DNA of 6,563 bases from Thermotogae bacterium (GTDB taxonomy: Bacteria; Thermotogota; Thermotogae; B3-G13), in the NCBI GenBank assembly GCA_015486095.1, contig WFSK01000215.1, positions 1 through 6,563 on the forward strand. Direction: 5' to 3'. Every line of letters begins with the position of its first letter. Position 1 is the first letter of the stretch. Shown piece after piece: positions 4,952 to 6,563 of the stretch. The notes under the pieces were generated by a model. It was given only the letters and a program-made list of their open reading frames with translations. It had not been told where the DNA came from and did not search any database. The translations under genes were made by a program, and so were the position numbers.

Positions 4952-5974
4952 GTGAAAAGGTATCTTATTTTATTGACGTTGATGTTGATATCTTTTACGA
5001 TACTGGCAACTCCATTGGTGAGAATTAAGGACATAGCAACCTTTAGAGGTGCCAGAGACAATCAACTGTTCGGTGTGGGCATAGTCGTTGGATTGAAAGG
5101 GACAGGAGATAGCGGAACGTTATCTTCGACCATGTTGAAGAACATGCTGGAACACTTCGGAACCAACATAACCTCTTCCCAATTGAAATCCAAAAATACT
5201 GCGGTAGTCACGGTAACAGCGGATATCCCCGCCTTTTATAAAGAAGGAATGAGACTCGATGTGACGGTTTCTTCGATAGGGGACGCGAAATCCCTTCAAG
5301 GTGGTGTTTTACTTCAAACCCCTTTGTATGGGGCAGACAATAAGGTCTATGCAGTAGCTCAAGGGGCCGTATCTCTCGGAGGAGAAAAAACAAAAGCCAC
5401 GGTTAACAAGCAATCACGATATCCCCTTGTAGGAACTATACCTGGTGGGGCGATAGTGGAACGTGAGATACCAACCCAGATAGTCAATGCGAATACGGTG
5501 ACCCTCACCCTGAACTCCCCTGATTTTACCACAGCCGCAAGGGTAAAGGAAGCCATAAACGAGAGATTTGGTATATCGCTTGCTTCAGCACGAGATGCCG
5601 CATCTGTAGTCGTGAAGATACCACAGGTCTTTTCTGATGATCTCGTGTCGTTTCTATCCATATTGGAGGAAATAGAAGTATCGCCGGATACGACGGCAAA
5701 GGTTATCGTTAACGAGAGGACTGGCACAGTTGTTCTGGGTGGAAATGTGAAGATATCCGATGTCGTAGTATCTTACGGGAATTTCAACGTGACCATTACT
5801 ACCAATCCTACAGAGGAGAGTACGAAAGATACAGTAAATCTCTCTGGGAATGCCACGGTTGGAAAACTCATAAGGGCTCTTTCTGCTCTTGGGGCTACCC
5901 CTCAGGATATGATAGCGATCCTCGAAGCGATAAAGGAAGCAGGAGCCTTGCATGCCAAGTTGATCGTGATGTGA
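4952..5974 (+). CDS. flgI: Flagellar P-ring protein FlgI
   Basis: FlgI builds the periplasmic P ring around the rod in the peptidoglycan layer, assembled with help from FlgA. The 340 residues (a little shorter than the roughly 365 of enterics) start with a Sec signal (1-19, cleavage after ILA). The family N-terminus RIKDIATFRGARDNQLFGVG follows. Further signatures are KNTAVVTVTADIPAF (81-95), SLQGGVLLQTPLYGAD (114-129), VYAVAQGAVSLGG (132-144), NERTGTVVLGG (254-264) and the C-terminal LGATPQDMIAILEAIKEAGA (313-332). The GTG start is chosen because GAGGTGAT (4940-4947) lies just upstream and because it gives a proper signal peptide. The gap to flgH is 21 nt. Confidence 0.97.
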   Translation: MKRYLILLTLMLISFTILATPLVRIKDIATFRGARDNQLFGVGIVVGLKGTGDSGTLSSTMLKNMLEHFGTNITSSQLKSKNTAVVTVTADIPAFYKEGMRLDVTVSSIGDAKSLQGGVLLQTPLYGADNKVYAVAQGAVSLGGEKTKATVNKQSRYPLVGTIPGGAIVEREIPTQIVNANTVTLTLNSPDFTTAARVKEAINERFGISLASARDAASVVVKIPQVFSDDLVSFLSILEEIEVSPDTTAKVIVNERTGTVVLGGNVKISDVVVSYGNFNVTITTNPTEESTKDTVNLSGNATVGKLIRALSALGATPQDMIAILEAIKEAGALHAKLIVM

Positions 5975-5981
5975 GCGAGAT

Positions 5982-6344
5982 ATGAGGTTGGAAGGCATCA
6001 ACATCGTTCATTCGATCCGAACTCCGGAAATAAAGGATACGGATAAGCGGTTAAAGGAAGCATCGGCAGAATTCGTAGCCATACTCGTTGGAATGATCTT
6101 CAAAAAGATGGAAGAGAGTATACCGCGTTCTGATCTCCTGAAAGAGACGAACGAAGAAAAGTGGTTTCGAGAGATGCTCATAGATGAGTATTCGAAATAT
6201 GCCGCGAGAGACAATTTTTCACAGTTAACGAACATGGTGTATAATTCACTCAAAGGTTCCTTGGGCAAGGCCCTGGATACATCGTTAGAGAAAGAGATGC
6301 TCAAGTTGAAGGGCAATCTTTATTCAACAGTACCGCATAGGTGA
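5982..6344 (+). CDS. flgJ: Rod-binding FlgJ-type protein, single-domain form
   Basis: This 120-aa protein matches the N-terminal rod-binding domain of FlgJ, which caps the growing rod. The pattern EASAEFVAILVGMIFKKMEE (26-45), then WFREMLIDEYSKYAA (61-75), then a C-terminal amphipathic helix is typical. The glucosaminidase (peptidoglycan-hydrolysing) domain found in enterobacterial FlgJ is absent, as in many bacteria outside the Gammaproteobacteria, so the cell wall must be opened for the rod by a separate enzyme not seen here. There is no Sec signal. Only 7 nt separate it from flgI, with no good Shine-Dalgarno (only a purine-rich GAGCGAG), so coupling to flgI is likely. Identification rests on short motifs plus operon position. 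Confidence 0.85.
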   Translation: MRLEGINIVHSIRTPEIKDTDKRLKEASAEFVAILVGMIFKKMEESIPRSDLLKETNEEKWFREMLIDEYSKYAARDNFSQLTNMVYNSLKGSLGKALDTSLEKEMLKLKGNLYSTVPHR

Positions 6345-6347
6345 AAT

Positions 6348-6353
6348 AGGAGG
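6348..6353 (+). promoter_or_regulatory. Shine-Dalgarno for panB, wide spacing
   Basis: AGGAGG ends 13 nt before the ATG at 6367 and 16 nt before the second ATG at 6370. This is longer than usual, but there is no other in-frame start between. A weaker AAAGG lies 2 nt before the first ATG. No terminator hairpin or promoter is visible in the 22-nt gap, so co-transcription with the flagellar genes is inferred. Confidence 0.5.
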
Positions 6354-6366
6354 TTTTTCAAAGGTT

Positions 6367-6563
6367 ATGATGGACATCATCAAAATAAAGAATATGAAAA
6401 AGAAGGGCGAAAAGCTCTCGATGATAACGGCTTATGATTATATCAGCGCCTCTATAGCTGAAGAAGCGGGAATCGACTTATTACTCGTTGGCGATTCACT
6501 CGGTAACGTGGTCCTGGGTTATGAAAATACCCTTCCTGTTACCGTTGATGACATCCTGCGTCA
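6367..6563 (+). CDS. panB: 3-methyl-2-oxobutanoate hydroxymethyltransferase PanB, 5' end only
   Basis: PanB transfers a hydroxymethyl group from 5,10-methylene-tetrahydrofolate to 2-oxoisovalerate, giving ketopantoate, the first committed step of pantothenate and CoA synthesis in the cytoplasm. The 65 codons in the window contain the family N-terminus: KLSMITAYDYISA (16-28), AEEAGIDLLLVGDSLGNVVL (31-50), then GYENTLPVTVDDIL (51-64). Asp43 in VGDSLG corresponds to a metal-binding aspartate of the enzyme. The family is about 260-275 residues, so roughly three quarters of the gene lies outside. The start is ATG 6367 or the adjacent ATG 6370. It is a metabolic gene directly behind flagellar genes on the same strand. 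Confidence 0.95.
   Translation, partial: MMDIIKIKNMKKKGEKLSMITAYDYISASIAEEAGIDLLLVGDSLGNVVLGYENTLPVTVDDILR

Overview
The window looks like chromosomal DNA from a thermophilic or formerly thermophilic bacterium, most plausibly of the Thermotogota. This is inferred from heavy ATA/AGA/AGG codon use, tandem 'GTLKWKYETG ... SPAIGSDGTIYVGS' propeller repeats, and a complete L/P-ring flagellar cluster whose FlgH lacks a lipobox. I cannot name the genus.

Left part (1-2307). The 3' end of a secreted-type PQQ-like repeat protein gene runs to 455 and is closed by a strong intrinsic terminator (466-499). A second gene starts at 520 with a clear lipoprotein signal peptide. It is cut after 82 nt by a complete ISL3-family insertion sequence (602-2075). 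This IS has 25-bp imperfect terminal inverted repeats, a perfect 8-bp target duplication (GCATCCTA at 594-601 and 2076-2083) and an intact 434-aa DDE transposase on the minus strand. Joining 601 to 2084 restores one open frame of 85 codons plus stop: lipoprotein signal, then a single PQQ-like repeat closely related to those of the upstream gene. The interrupted gene was therefore already very short, possibly the product of an earlier repeat-to-repeat deletion.

Right part (2308-6344). Five tightly packed plus-strand genes form a flagellar rod/ring cluster in the order flgG-flgA-flgH-flgI-flgJ: distal rod, P-ring chaperone, L ring, P ring and rod-capping/assembly protein. Gaps between these genes are 1 to 21 nt. 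FlgA is nearly twice the enteric length, and FlgJ lacks the muramidase half. No flgF is present upstream of flgG. After only 22 nt the 5' end of panB (ketopantoate hydroxymethyltransferase) begins and runs off the window, apparently in the same transcription unit.

How it fits together. The IS lies between a terminated repeat-protein gene and the flagellar operon. The transcription start for flgG must lie in the short remnant (2084-2307), in the right end of the IS, or upstream of the IS; I see no convincing promoter. The most unusual local signal is a three-armed set of inverted repeats in the transposase leader (1996-2051), in which one arm can pair either with the inner-terminus arm or with the transposase Shine-Dalgarno. 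No CRISPR, RNA gene or defence system was seen, and I found no strong evidence of an undescribed multi-gene system.
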